DNA of 64,000 nucleotides, taken from contig NC_015761.1 of the NCBI RefSeq assembly GCF_000252995.1, positions 4,154,001-4,218,000 of the forward strand. The letters run 5' to 3'. Positions 26,762-37,200 of the stretch are shown one piece after another. Numbering within the stretch: the first letter of the stretch is position 1; the number at the start of each line of letters is the position of its first letter. Below the pieces are notes generated by a model. It made no database searches. It was not told where the DNA came from and saw only the letters and a list, made by a program, of their open reading frames with translations. The DNA comes from Salmonella bongori NCTC 12419. GTDB taxonomy: Bacteria; Pseudomonadota; Gammaproteobacteria; Enterobacterales; Enterobacteriaceae. The position numbers and the translations under genes were made by a program.

Positions 26762-29194
26762 ATGGAAATAAAAGAATGGCTGAACACAACAATAACCCGA
26801 CGTGATGCAATTGCCGCAACTGCCAAAGTCGGGGCGGCAGTGACGCTAAGCCAGGCGATTACTCTGCCTTTTGCTACTACAGTCCAGGCGCAGGATACCA
26901 CGGTGATTCCGAAGGAAACGAGCGGCGAAATTGTCAGACACAGCGCCTGTCTGGTCAACTGCGGCAGCCGCTGCCCGCTCAGGGTCATTGTGAAAGATGA
27001 TCGCATTGTACGTATTGAACCGGAAGACGCGAAAGACGACGCGGTATTTGGCGAGCATCAAATTCGCCCCTGTCTGCGCGGGCGTTCCAGCCGCTGGCGC
27101 GTCTACAGCCCGGATCGCATTAAATACCCGATGAAAAGAGTAGGAAAACGCGGCGAAGGAAAGTTTAAACGTATTTCATGGGATGAGGCCACGGCCTTTA
27201 TTGCGGCGGAGTTAACGCGCGTTAGCGAACACTATGGCCGGGAAGCTATTTATTATAATTATCAATCCGGAGCGTATTACCATACGCAGGGAACACCCGC
27301 CTGGAAACGATTGTTAAATCTTACGGGCGGCTATTTAAATTACCATAATACTTATTCGACCGCGCAAATTGCGACGGCAACGCCTTATATGCATGGTACG
27401 TATGTCGGTAGCCATTTTACACAAATCGCGCATTCCGATCTGGTGGTGCTATTTGGCCTGAATCTCTCAGAAACGCGGATGTCCGGCGGCGGCCAGGTTG
27501 AAGAGCTACGCCGGGCGCTGGAGACGTCACAAGCCCGGGTCATTATTATTGATCCACGCTATACCGATTCGGTCATTGCTGAACACGCCGAATGGCTACC
27601 GATTCGTCCGACTACGGACGCCGCGTTAGTCGCCGGCCTGGCGCATACGCTGATTACCGAACAGCTTATCGACGAGGCGTTAGTAAACCGCTATTGCGTT
27701 GGCTATGACCGCAGCACGTTGCCGGATGCGGCGGCGCCTAACGCCAGCTATAAAGATTATGTTCTTGGCACGGGCGATGACGGTATCGCGAAAACGCCGG
27801 AATGGGCGGCGGATATCACCGGTATTCCGGCAACGCGTATTCGTCAACTGGCGCGTGACATCGCCTCGGCGCGCGCCTGCTATATTTGCCAGGGCTGGGG
27901 ACCGCAGCGTCATGCCAACGGCGAACAAACTGTGCGCGCGATTCAAACGCTGCCTGCCTTAACTGGTCACTTTGGGCGGCCCGGCACGAACAATGGTAAC
28001 TGGCCTTACGGTACGCCGTATGGCGTACCGCTGCTGCCGACGCTAACCAACCCGATTAAAACGTCCATCCCTTGCTACCTGTGGACGGACGCCATTCAGC
28101 ATCCGGAGAAAATGACCGCGACGACGATGGGAGTGAAAGGCGCGGACAGGCTAAAAACCGGAATTAAGCTGTTTTTCAACCAGGCGGGTAATACCTTGCT
28201 GAATCAGCACGGCGAAACTAACCGTACCCGTCAAATTCTCGCTGATGAAGCACTGTGTGAAACCATTATCGTGATTGAAAACCATATGACGCCCAGCGCG
28301 AAATATGCGGATTTGCTGTTGCCGGAGACCAGCTACCTTGAGGCGGAGGACCTGGTGGACAGTTCCTATGCGGCGGGATCGCATAACTATATGATTGCGA
28401 TTCAGAAAACGGTTAAACCGATGTGGGAAGCGCGCAGCACGTATGACATCTGCGCGGATATCGCCGGGCATCTTGGACTGCGCGAGCACTATACCGAGGG
28501 CCGAACTCAGGCGCAGTGGGCAGAGATGCACTATCAGCAGATCCGTGAAAAACGTCCGTACCTGCCAGAGTGGGGCGTGGCGAAAGAGATGGGCGTGATT
28601 GACCAGCGTATCGCTACCGAGCAGCAGAGCCTTGCATTTGCCGATTTCCGCGCCGACGCCGAGGCTAATCCACTCTCCACGCCGTCGGGCAAAATTGAAA
28701 TTTACTCCCAGGCGCTGGCAGATCTGGCGCAAGCGTGGACCTTACCGGAAGGCGAGCGAATTCCCGCACTGCCGGAATTTTGTCCGGCGAAAGAATCACA
28801 CCTTAACAAAGCGCTGACGGCGAAGTATCCGTTGCAGTTAAGCGGTTTTCATACCAAAGGGCATACCCACTCTACCTACAGCAATGTGCTGATATTACAT
28901 GAGGCGGTGCCGGATGAAGTCTGGATTAACCCGATTGACGCCAGCGCCCGCCAACTGAAGTCAGGCGATCGGGTGCAGGTATTCAACGATCGCGGCGTGG
29001 TGGAGCTTCCCTGTAAAGTTACCCAGCGCATTTTACCCGGCGTGGCGGCGATGCCGCAGGGCGCGTGGACGCGGCTTGACGGCAACGGCGTTGATGTAGG
29101 GGGTTGCATTAATACACTGACCAGCCACCACCCTTCACCGCTGGCGAAAGGCAATCCGCAGCATACCAATCTGGTTGAAATTAAACGCGCTTAA
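26762..29194 (+). CDS. DmsA-like molybdopterin oxidoreductase catalytic subunit
   Basis: Periplasm-facing catalytic subunit of the DMSO reductase family, reducing an S- or N-oxide, or a related acceptor, with Mo-bis(PGD). The 810 residues start with a Tat signal (TRRDAIA, residues 12-18, then a hydrophobic stretch). A [4Fe-4S] site follows with Cys 63, 67, 71 and 104 (CX3CX3CX32C). NTYSTAQIATA resembles the Ser-ligand region of DmsA, and the C-terminal MoCo domain contains HTKGHTHSTYSN. I believe this is the Salmonella paralogue (STM4305 in LT2) rather than dmsA itself. The true substrate is unknown. Confidence 0.85.
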   Translation: MEIKEWLNTTITRRDAIAATAKVGAAVTLSQAITLPFATTVQAQDTTVIPKETSGEIVRHSACLVNCGSRCPLRVIVKDDRIVRIEPEDAKDDAVFGEHQIRPCLRGRSSRWRVYSPDRIKYPMKRVGKRGEGKFKRISWDEATAFIAAELTRVSEHYGREAIYYNYQSGAYYHTQGTPAWKRLLNLTGGYLNYHNTYSTAQIATATPYMHGTYVGSHFTQIAHSDLVVLFGLNLSETRMSGGGQVEELRRALETSQARVIIIDPRYTDSVIAEHAEWLPIRPTTDAALVAGLAHTLITEQLIDEALVNRYCVGYDRSTLPDAAAPNASYKDYVLGTGDDGIAKTPEWAADITGIPATRIRQLARDIASARACYICQGWGPQRHANGEQTVRAIQTLPALTGHFGRPGTNNGNWPYGTPYGVPLLPTLTNPIKTSIPCYLWTDAIQHPEKMTATTMGVKGADRLKTGIKLFFNQAGNTLLNQHGETNRTRQILADEALCETIIVIENHMTPSAKYADLLLPETSYLEAEDLVDSSYAAGSHNYMIAIQKTVKPMWEARSTYDICADIAGHLGLREHYTEGRTQAQWAEMHYQQIREKRPYLPEWGVAKEMGVIDQRIATEQQSLAFADFRADAEANPLSTPSGKIEIYSQALADLAQAWTLPEGERIPALPEFCPAKESHLNKALTAKYPLQLSGFHTKGHTHSTYSNVLILHEAVPDEVWINPIDASARQLKSGDRVQVFNDRGVVELPCKVTQRILPGVAAMPQGAWTRLDGNGVDVGGCINTLTSHHPSPLAKGNPQHTNLVEIKRA

Positions 29195-29207
29195 GGAGTG
29201 ATGTACG

Positions 29208-29834
29208 ATGAAACAGTATGGCTTTTATGTTGACTCCTCGCGCTGTTCAGGCTGTAAAACCTGCCAGGTAAGCTGCAAGGATAATAAAGATCTGGATGTC
29301 GATCCGAAACTGCGCCGCGTTTATGAATATGGCGGCGGAAGCTGGGTGAAAGAGGGGGAAAGCTGGCATCACGACACCTTTACCTACTATCTCTCTATTG
29401 CTTGTAACCATTGCGATGAGCCGGTATGTGTCTCCGGTTGTCCAACCGGGGCGATGCATAAACGCAAAGAAGATGGTCTGGTGCTGGTGGATGACAGCGT
29501 GTGCGTTGGCTGCCGTTATTGCGAAATGCGCTGTCCCTATGGTGCGCCGCAGTTTGATGCACAGGCGAACGTGATGCGTAAATGCGACGGTTGCCTCGAC
29601 CGGCTGGAAAAAAATTTGCGTCCTGTCTGTGTCGATTCTTGCCCGCAGCGTGCGCTGGATTTCGGACCAATTGATCAATTACGGGCAAAATATGGGGTGG
29701 AGAATCAAATCGCGCCGCTGCCTTCGGCGTCGTTCACCCATCCTAACCTCATTATTAAGCCGCATCCGAAAGCGAGACCCACGGGCGATACGGAAGGCGC
29801 AATCATGAACATACGGGAGGTGCGCCATGCATGA
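29208..29834 (+). CDS. DmsB-like iron-sulfur electron-transfer subunit
   Basis: Ferredoxin-type subunit that passes electrons from the membrane anchor to the catalytic subunit. The 208 residues hold four cysteine clusters for four [4Fe-4S] centres: CSGCKTCQVSC, CNHCDEPVCVSGC, CVGCRYCEMRC and CDGCLDRLEKNLRPVCVDSC. The start has a good AAGGAG site 13 bases after the catalytic gene. Overlap with the next gene by eight bases shows one operon. Confidence 0.92.
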   Translation: MKQYGFYVDSSRCSGCKTCQVSCKDNKDLDVDPKLRRVYEYGGGSWVKEGESWHHDTFTYYLSIACNHCDEPVCVSGCPTGAMHKRKEDGLVLVDDSVCVGCRYCEMRCPYGAPQFDAQANVMRKCDGCLDRLEKNLRPVCVDSCPQRALDFGPIDQLRAKYGVENQIAPLPSASFTHPNLIIKPHPKARPTGDTEGAIMNIREVRHA

Positions 29835-30600
29835 GTTACCGCTGGTCTTTTTTACGGTCTTTACCCAGAGCGCGGTCGGCGCGTTTATTCTGCTGCTGAT
29901 TGGCGGCGCAATGGGGCTGGTCGCGCCGCGGCGCAAGGCTATTGGTCTGTTCTCGGTAATGTGCCTGTTTGGGCTTGGCGTCATTGTCGGCACCTTCCAC
30001 GTCGGACAACCGCTGCGCGCGCTGAATATGCTGCTGCGCGTTGGACATTCGCCGATGAGTAACGAGATTGTCTTGTCGGCGGCTTTTGCGGCGCTCGGCG
30101 GTCTGGGGGCGCTCGGTTTGTTGCTGAACCGTGCGACGCCGCTGTGTAACGCGTTGGTCTGGTTGGCGGCGATAGTCGGGGTGGTCTTCTTATACGCCGT
30201 TCCGCAGATTTACCAACTGCCGACGGTGGCGACCTGGCGTTCATCTTACACCACGGCAATGATGATATTGACGCCGTTGATTGGCGGTGGCGCGTTGGCG
30301 GCATTGTTTGGCGTGCACCGTCTGGGGCTACTGGTCAGCGTGTTGGCGATTTTGGTGAGCTTTTGTCTGCGTCCAGGCTATATGGCGACGCTGATGAATG
30401 CCGATAGCGCTCTGACCGCCGCGCAGCATAGCTGGTTTACCGCCCAGGCGGTATTGCTGGCGGCGGGCGTGGTCGGGGTAGTGATCTGTGCGCGTATGAA
30501 ATCGAGCGCCGCGGTACTGGCTATGACGACGGCGGTAGTTATCGCGGCAGAGTTAATGGGTAGGATCGCGTTTTACAATCTATGGACGCTACCAATGTAG
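29827..30600 (+). CDS. DmsC-like membrane anchor and quinol-oxidising subunit
   Basis: Integral membrane protein, 257 residues with eight predicted membrane segments, that anchors the reductase and oxidises menaquinol. Similarity to DmsC includes the N-terminal MHELPLVFFTVFTQSAVGAFI and the polar LGVIVGTFHVGQPLRALNML segment. It starts inside the end of the iron-sulfur subunit gene behind GGAGG. Confidence 0.9.
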   Translation: MHELPLVFFTVFTQSAVGAFILLLIGGAMGLVAPRRKAIGLFSVMCLFGLGVIVGTFHVGQPLRALNMLLRVGHSPMSNEIVLSAAFAALGGLGALGLLLNRATPLCNALVWLAAIVGVVFLYAVPQIYQLPTVATWRSSYTTAMMILTPLIGGGALAALFGVHRLGLLVSVLAILVSFCLRPGYMATLMNADSALTAAQHSWFTAQAVLLAAGVVGVVICARMKSSAAVLAMTTAVVIAAELMGRIAFYNLWTLPM

Positions 30601-30604
30601 TTTT

Positions 30605-30650
30605 GCGTCCGGCTTGTGGCGTGCAGGCCTGATGAGCGCAGCGCCATCAG
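30605..30650. repeat. REP-like extragenic palindrome between dmsC-like and torD-like genes
   Basis: CGTCCGGCTTGTGGCGTGCAGG is followed by CTGATG-AGCGCAGCGC-CATCAG (30629-30650), a hairpin of the sort found in Salmonella REP/BIME units. It may uncouple the chaperone gene from the structural genes. Confidence 0.55.
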
Positions 30651-30668
30651 TCCACTATTTCAGGAGTT

Positions 30669-31268
30669 ATGGCTATGCCTTCCCGTGCTGTTTTACCGCG
30701 TATCCTCGGCGCACTGTTTTACTACTCTCCTGACAGGCCAGAGGTGAAAGCGTTGTTCGACTGTCTGCCTGTGTTGGATGCGCTTTATCCCTGGCGCGAT
30801 CGCGGACATATTGAACTGCTATGCGCGTCATGGTCGCTGCCGGATGATGACACGCTTGCATGGCAATTTTCCGTGTTGTTTGAAGGCCAGGGAGAGATGC
30901 CTGTCCCGCCCTGGGGATCGGTTTATCTGGAAAAAGATAATTTGCTGATGGGGGAAACTACCGCCGATTATCGGTCTTTTTTACAGTCGCAGGGAATGGT
31001 ATTCACGAACCGTGAACGCGAGCCGGAAGATCAGTTTGGCCTGATGCTATTAGCCTGTAGCGATCTGCTGGCGCGAGGTGAAAACCTGGCGGCCAACCGG
31101 TTACTGGAGACGCATCTGCTGCCCTGGGGATTCCGCTATCTGGAGCGACTGCAACGCAATACCGTTAGTGCGTTCTATGGCCGGCTTGCCATCGTAGCGA
31201 CCTGTTATCTGCAGGATGTTCAGCAGCAACAGGGACTACAGCCTGAGAATAAACGGTTGTTTTTCTGA
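30669..31268 (+). CDS. TorD/DmsD-family molybdoenzyme chaperone
   Basis: Cytoplasmic all-helical chaperone of 199 residues that should bind the Tat signal of the upstream reductase and hold it for cofactor insertion. The family pattern is visible in WGSVYLEKDNLLMGETT and EPEDQFGLMLLACSDLL. AGGAG lies two bases before the ATG at 30669 and eight before a second ATG at 30675, so the true start may be the latter. It is the last gene of the dms-like group. Confidence 0.88.
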   Translation: MAMPSRAVLPRILGALFYYSPDRPEVKALFDCLPVLDALYPWRDRGHIELLCASWSLPDDDTLAWQFSVLFEGQGEMPVPPWGSVYLEKDNLLMGETTADYRSFLQSQGMVFTNREREPEDQFGLMLLACSDLLARGENLAANRLLETHLLPWGFRYLERLQRNTVSAFYGRLAIVATCYLQDVQQQQGLQPENKRLFF

Positions 31269-31316
31269 GGTATTGGTCAGGTTTTGACGACGTGCTGTAA
31301 TGTTTGTGTCGCCATC

Positions 31317-31342
31317 GTGCCCGCTGTTGCGTCAGCGGGCAC
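31317..31342. terminator. Hairpin between convergent genes, probable bidirectional terminator
   Basis: A perfect 10-bp stem (GTGCCCGCTG / CAGCGGGCAC) with a 6-base loop lies between the chaperone gene and the DUF1996 gene, which converge. U-runs are short. Confidence 0.6.
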
Positions 31343-31351
31343 AGTTTGCTA

Positions 31352-32752
31352 TTACAGCTCCGGCGTCTTTTTGAAACCGGTCAGCATCAGCACCAGGCTC
31401 TGTTTTGAGTCCGCAGGCGTAAAGTCGTAGTGATTTCCCTGACGGTCGCCGCCGATATACCAGGATATTTCTGTTTTCCCTTCCGCCAGCGCTTTGCGCA
31501 CCGCTTTATCGACATCAACCATACGGTATTCATGTGAATGGTTTAGATATAATACGGCATCAGAACGGTAGTTGAGCGCCGGTTTATTGTTCCATGACAC
31601 GGTACTGACGTGCCAGTCATTGCTGGTCGGGTAAAAGAAGATCTGATCGGCGCCGTTCGTTTCTGTTTTACCGCCAAAAAGGCGAATACGGTATTTGAAT
31701 AGCGAAGCGTCCATGTTGGCAGGCAGGGGGGGGATCTTAAATTTCACCAGCGTGAGTGTTTCCGGATGCTGCGTGCGTCCGCCATTGGTCCAGTCATCCT
31801 GTACGTATAAGGTATCGACGCCGGCATGTGGTTTGTCATTATCGCTGCTTACCCAGGTATTTTCTTCCGCTTTACGGTAAGCGTAAGGAACCATGGTGCC
31901 GCAGTCCAGTCCCTGATTCATGCACAGGTCTGTCATAAACTGCGCGCCGTCTTCCGTCCAGCCATTCATAAAATCGGCATGGGCAGTATAGAGACTTCCC
32001 CAGCGCTCTTCCCGCGTTTCACCATGCATCACCGGGTCCATTGAGAGCTCCACTTTGGCAGTATCCAGTGAGGAGATTTGCGGTAACACCCAGGCGATAT
32101 TCATGTTGATCGTCGGGATTTTGACCGGATACTGCGCGGAACACTTTCCGTTATCAGCATAGGCCGCATTATTGTGATTATGGGTCGGTTTCAGGTTGAC
32201 GCCATCCCAGCAGTTGGGGAAAGCAATTCCGATATTAAGCTGGACGGCATCACCTGCTTTACGCAGGCCGCATATTTCGCCTACCTTGTTGGTATAACCT
32301 TTGCCGTTGGCACATAAAAAGGTGATTGCGGAACTGGGGCCAGTACCGTGATGATCGCCTGCCAGTAACTCCAGCCCGGCCGGGAATGGATGGAGCGGAT
32401 ATTGCGCTACATTTGTGGACTGATAATAGGTCTTCTGGTAGGCCGGTTTTACGACTTCACCATCGGGTAATTTCAGGGAAGGGGCCCAGTAAGCGGAGCT
32501 GTCCGCTTGATTATCGCAGGTGGTGTCTGGCTGCGCACGCAGTGTCTGCCTGGTGGAGACCGCATCGGTGTGCGTATTGCCAAAAAAATCATGCCACATT
32601 GCCTGATTCGCTTTACCAAACATCATAATCGCGTCATCACCCAGAGTGTGATGATAGCCGCAAACGACATGCGCCTGGGGGCCAGCATGGGCCGGGAGTG
32701 CGCCAGCGGCAACGAGCGTAGCCAGGCTTGCGGTAATAAGATTACATTTCAT
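31352..32752 (-). CDS. Exported DUF1996 domain protein
   Basis: A 466-residue protein with a signal peptide (cleavage likely after ALPAHA, about residue 23), so periplasmic or secreted. The middle carries the DUF1996 pattern: MWHDFFGN, CDNQADSSAYWAPSLKLPDG, PFPAGLELLAGD and NCWDGVNL. The family occurs in fungi and scattered bacteria and has no known activity. The C-terminal third, with GGRTQHPETLTLVKFKIPPLP and WHVSTVSWNNKPALNYRSD, resembles DNRLRE-type beta-sandwich adhesion modules; that part is only a guess. It stands alone with a terminator behind it. Confidence 0.75.
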   Translation of the reverse strand: MKCNLITASLATLVAAGALPAHAGPQAHVVCGYHHTLGDDAIMMFGKANQAMWHDFFGNTHTDAVSTRQTLRAQPDTTCDNQADSSAYWAPSLKLPDGEVVKPAYQKTYYQSTNVAQYPLHPFPAGLELLAGDHHGTGPSSAITFLCANGKGYTNKVGEICGLRKAGDAVQLNIGIAFPNCWDGVNLKPTHNHNNAAYADNGKCSAQYPVKIPTINMNIAWVLPQISSLDTAKVELSMDPVMHGETREERWGSLYTAHADFMNGWTEDGAQFMTDLCMNQGLDCGTMVPYAYRKAEENTWVSSDNDKPHAGVDTLYVQDDWTNGGRTQHPETLTLVKFKIPPLPANMDASLFKYRIRLFGGKTETNGADQIFFYPTSNDWHVSTVSWNNKPALNYRSDAVLYLNHSHEYRMVDVDKAVRKALAEGKTEISWYIGGDRQGNHYDFTPADSKQSLVLMLTGFKKTPEL

Positions 32753-33091
32753 TTTTTACTGTCCGGTTGAATAAACGTGAGAGCAGCAATAGCAGGTCGG
32801 AGGGCGATGTTGCATATCATTAATTACTATATTTTATCATTGGTTCTAAATAGCGAAATTAATTACAAACTAAATTTAAATAATGAACGTCATCTTCTTG
32901 AATAGGTAAGTTTACAAAAAAAGAGACATTAGTGGTTAAATTCGGGCTGTTTGTGGTAACACCTATCCTTCCATGATGTCTATACTGGTGGCGCTCGCCA
33001 TTACTGGATAGCGGCTCTGCCGAACCTTGGCTTTATTTTTTAGAAATGCGTTACGCCGCCAGGTCGTGACGTGATCTGCTATGGGCTTTTT
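32753..33091. other. AT-rich intergenic region between divergent genes
   Basis: About 340 bases separate the DUF1996 gene (left, minus) from the beta-propeller gene (right, plus), so both promoters must be here. I see no open frame of note and no regulator site I can name. Confidence 0.5.
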
Positions 33092-34012
33092 ATGAAATTA
33101 TTAAAATGCAGTATTATTGTCGTACTCTTTGGCGTAATTTTATTTATGTTAAGGGATGATATTCGCTATGTCTATCAACTGATAATGAAATATGGCGATA
33201 AACCCTCTGCGCTGACGTTGAGCAGTTATAAAGCAGTTATTCAGGAAAAACCAGTGGCAGGCATTAAAAGTAACCTGTCAGGTTTGACCTATTCAGCCGA
33301 AGAGAGGATGCTTTTCGCTGTTATTAATAATCCCCCGGAACTGGTCTGGCTGACGACAGAAGGGCAACTCGTGGGGCGGATGGCGCTCCAGGGAATATGT
33401 GATCCAGAATCTATCGCCTGGAGCGGAGGGAATCAGTTCCTGATTGGTAGCGAGAAAGAGGGTGCGGTATATAAAACGCAGGTAGATATTCAGCACGGTA
33501 CCATGCAGATCATCTCCACGGTGAAAATTGAAGGCTATAACAAAGCAAAAAATAAAGGACTCGAAGGTACGGCATGGGATGCGAAAAATGAGAGATTGTA
33601 TGCCGCAAAAGAAAGAAGGCCTATTGTGCTCACTGAAATCACGATGAGCAAAAATGGTCTCACCCGGGTGTTGCCTTCTACCATCACGGCGAGTGTTAGC
33701 GATGTCTCAGGACTGGAATATTATGCCCCGACGGATTCGCTACTGGTATTGTCGGATGAGTCGAAAGTCATTCTGGAGGTCAGTTCCGACTGGCGGGTAC
33801 GCGATCGGTTGTTTCTGACAGCGGAGTGGTCAGGGCTCAGAGAAGATATCCCTCAGCCAGAAGGGATTGCCATAGATGACGACAATAATTTGTATATTGT
33901 GAGCGAACCTAATCTGTTTTATAAGTTTTCCCGTAATATACAGAACGATCAAAATGTATTTTTACTGTCACATCATGAAAACCCGGAACGGCGCACTGAA
34001 TTTAATAACTGA
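33092..34012 (+). CDS. SdiA-regulated (YjiK-type) membrane-anchored beta-propeller protein
   Basis: The ATG at 33092 gives 306 residues; a GTG seven codons upstream is also open. One N-terminal membrane helix (LLKCSIIVVLFGVILFML) anchors a periplasmic domain with the blade motifs of the SdiA-regulated/YjiK family: SNLSGLTYSAEERMLFAV, DPESIAWSG, KNKGLEGTAWD, SDVSGLEYYAPTDSLLVLSDES and PEGIAIDDDNNLYIVSEPN. The molecular function of the family is unknown. It is followed by a good terminator and then the giant adhesin locus. Confidence 0.82.
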   Translation: MKLLKCSIIVVLFGVILFMLRDDIRYVYQLIMKYGDKPSALTLSSYKAVIQEKPVAGIKSNLSGLTYSAEERMLFAVINNPPELVWLTTEGQLVGRMALQGICDPESIAWSGGNQFLIGSEKEGAVYKTQVDIQHGTMQIISTVKIEGYNKAKNKGLEGTAWDAKNERLYAAKERRPIVLTEITMSKNGLTRVLPSTITASVSDVSGLEYYAPTDSLLVLSDESKVILEVSSDWRVRDRLFLTAEWSGLREDIPQPEGIAIDDDNNLYIVSEPNLFYKFSRNIQNDQNVFLLSHHENPERRTEFNN

Positions 34013-34111
34013 AGATTGGTTGATTCCTCGTTTGAGTTAGTTATGTTTTACTGACAGCAGTAACGGATTACTTTGTGGTGTAGCGTAACGGTAATTGTCC
34101 TCCTCATGTTT

Positions 34112-34138
34112 GCGGCAGCATAGTCTGCCGCTTTTTTT
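34112..34138 (+). terminator. Rho-independent terminator of the beta-propeller gene
   Basis: GCGGCAG / CTGCCGC stem, six-base loop, then seven T on the plus strand. Confidence 0.9.
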
Positions 34139-34208
34139 ATGGCATTAATATGAGATTTAATTATCAAATATAATCATTACCAGGCAATAAATATGATTAT
34201 GCTGTTTT

Positions 34209-34230
34209 AAAAAAGGCCTCCGAAGAGGCC
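34209..34230 (-). terminator. Rho-independent terminator of the giant adhesin gene
   Basis: On the minus strand GGCCTC-TTCG-GAGGCC, a stable UUCG tetraloop hairpin, is followed by six T. It begins 20 bases after the adhesin stop. Confidence 0.92.
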
Positions 34231-34249
34231 GTGTGATGGTACCCGTGAG

Positions 34250-37200
34250 TTATAAAGTATAATGCTCTTCTTCAACGCTTGCGGTATATAGCGTTGCTTC
34301 ACTAAGGGAAGCCATTTCCGCTGCGTCTGAACTATTGTTGACCGAATTGTCGGCTGGCGGCGTACTGGTAAATGTTCCGTTGATGGTGCCGCTATTGCCG
34401 GCGGGATCGGTTGCCGTAATGGTGTATGCGTTTTCTCCTGAATGAATAGCGGATTGCGGCACTGAAACATGCCAGTTACCGGTATCGTTATCAACACTGG
34501 CGGTATAGTCCGTATCGTTGACCGTGACCTTCACCTGAATATCCTGATTCGCCTCCACGACTCCCTTAAGGGTGACCGTATTATCCACACCGCTAGCAGT
34601 CGATCCCAACGTTGGTTCGGCGGGCGGTTGTGTATCAATAGTCAGACGCTCGTTCAGCGTATTCTCATTCCCGGCAGCGTCTTTAGCCGTAATGGTGTAG
34701 TCATAAGCGCCATCATTGAGGGGCTGATCAAGAGTAATTGACCATTTTCCTGTTTCATCTGCGGTTGTTATAAAATCCTTATTATCAATAGTCAGCTTAA
34801 TTGTTGCGTGAGCTTCTGAGGCGCCGATAAAGGTCGGTGTATTGATGTTAGTGATATTATCGCCTCCGGCGCCGGTATCACTATTACCCTCCATGGAAAG
34901 TACTGGCGGTGTAGAGTCGATCGTCAGCCAGCCGGTAGACAGCGAAGAGGCGTTTCCTGCCTGGTCTTTAGCCTGTACCGTATAGCGGTAAACACTGTCA
35001 TCTAACGCATCAGCATCCGGTAAGGTAAATTCCCATCTGCCGTCATTTTCGGCCTGGAATGTATACGTTTTTTGGTTGAGTGTCAGAATAATCGTTGCTC
35101 CCGGTTCTGTTGCGCCAGTAAATGTCGGCGTTTTATCACTGGTGATGTTATCTCCCTTGTCGCCGGTATCTGAATTCTCGGTAAGCGCGCCAGTAGGGGC
35201 CGCGGGCGCTGTGGAATCAATGGTAAGCGAACCGCTGGTTGGCGTAGACGTATTTCCGGCGGCGTCTTTTGCCTGTACCGTATAAATGTACGTATCGTCA
35301 GGCAGCGCATTTTCTGTCGGCAGTGTGAAACGCCATGCACCGTGAGTATCAGCCTGGATCTCATACGTTTTATTGTTAATGGTAAGAATAATGATCGCGT
35401 CAGGCTCTGTCGTACCGGTAAAGGTCGGCGTGCTCACGCTGGTAATACCATCATTTTTGGTTCCTGTATCCGTATCGTCAGACAGTTCCCCAGTGACCGG
35501 TGTTGGCGGCGTCGTATCGATAGTTATCGAACCCGTGAAAGCCTCAGAGGTCGTACCCGCGATGTTTTTACCGTGTAGCGTAAAATCATAGGATCCGTCG
35601 TTCAGTTTGTCTTCAGCGGGTAAGGTAAAGCGCCAGGTCCCATCATTATTCACTGGCACGTCATAGCTTTTATTATTGATGGTCAGAATAACGATGATAT
35701 TCGGTTCTGCCGTACCGCTGAAGGTGGGAAGATCCGCACGGGTAATATTATCGCCGGTGTTGCCCGTATCCGACTCAATATCCAGCCCGCCGTTTGGAAC
35801 GGCCGGGAGGGTGAGATCGATGGTTATGCTGCCGTGGGTCGTTGCGGAGACATTACCTGCCGTGTCGGTGGCTAACACGGTATAGGCGTAGTTACCGGTT
35901 GTCAGCGCATCTGCCGTGGGTAACGTAAAGGCCCATGTTCCGTCGTCCGCCGTAGGACATTCATACGTTTTATTGTTGATTGACAGAGTGATTGTCGCGC
36001 CTGGCTCTGCTTTTCCGGTAAATTTCGGCGTAGTGATACGCGTGATATTGTCGTCATCCACTCCCGTGTCATAACCGGGGGCAAGACTGGCTGTGGGCGC
36101 GGTTGGCGGTGTCGTATCAATGATGACCGAGCCTGCCTGTTCTGCGGAGGTATTCCCGATAGCATTTTTGCTCTGTAGGGTGTACTCGTAAGTGCCCTCA
36201 GTAAGACTATCTTCTGCCGGTAATGTAAATTTCCAGGCGCCGTCATTGCCTGCCTGGATCTCATACGCTTTATCGTTGATTCGCAGAATGACGACGCTGT
36301 GAGGGTCAGCCTTACCGCTAAATGTCGGGGTGGTTACGTTAGTCGTGTTATCCGTACCGGTACTGGCATCCGGATCGTGTGTGAGGCCTCCCGTAGGGAC
36401 TGTTGGCGCGGCGGTATTAATAATGACAGACCCCGCCGTGGATGCAGACTGATTTCCGGCGGCATCCTGGGCCAAAACGGTATACTGATACGTACCGTCT
36501 GGTAGCGAATGGCTTACAGGCAATGTGATTGTCCAGGCGCCGTCGCTTCCGGCTTGAGCGGTGTAGTCTTTGCCGTTAATCGTCAGTATTACGGTAGCGT
36601 TCGCTTCTGCCGTTCCCGCAAAGGTTGGGTTCTTAATGTGGGTAATGTCATCACCCTTGACGCCGCTGTCTGCGATTTCCGCCAGGGCGGCGACGGGCGC
36701 GTCCGGAGGCGTGGTATCAATCGTAAAGGCGCCCTCATAGCGAGATTCGTTGCCAGCATTATCCGTGGCCAGAACCTGGTAGGTGTAGGCGCCATCCGTT
36801 AGCGTAGTCGGTATCTGGAATGTCCAGTTACCTGCCGCATCGACCGGAATGGGATAATTCACGCCAGCGTATACAATAACAATCGACGCGCCAGGCGCGG
36901 TTTTGCCCGACAGCACAGGCTGAGTGTTGTTGGTCACTTGTTCGCCCGTGACGCTGCTGTCGCTCCCGGCGTGTAACCCGGCATTTGCTGAGGGCGGCGT
37001 GTGTTGAACAGTGACATTACCGTTCACCTGTGCGTTGCTCGTGTTGCCGCTGGCATCCGTCACGGTAATCGTATACGGATAGCTGCCATCCGCTAATTTA
37101 CCGGCTGTCGGCAGGGTAATGCTCCATTTACCATTCTCACCCGCGACGGTGGTATACGTTTTACCGTTAATCATTAGCGTGACGGTTGCGCCGTTTTCCG

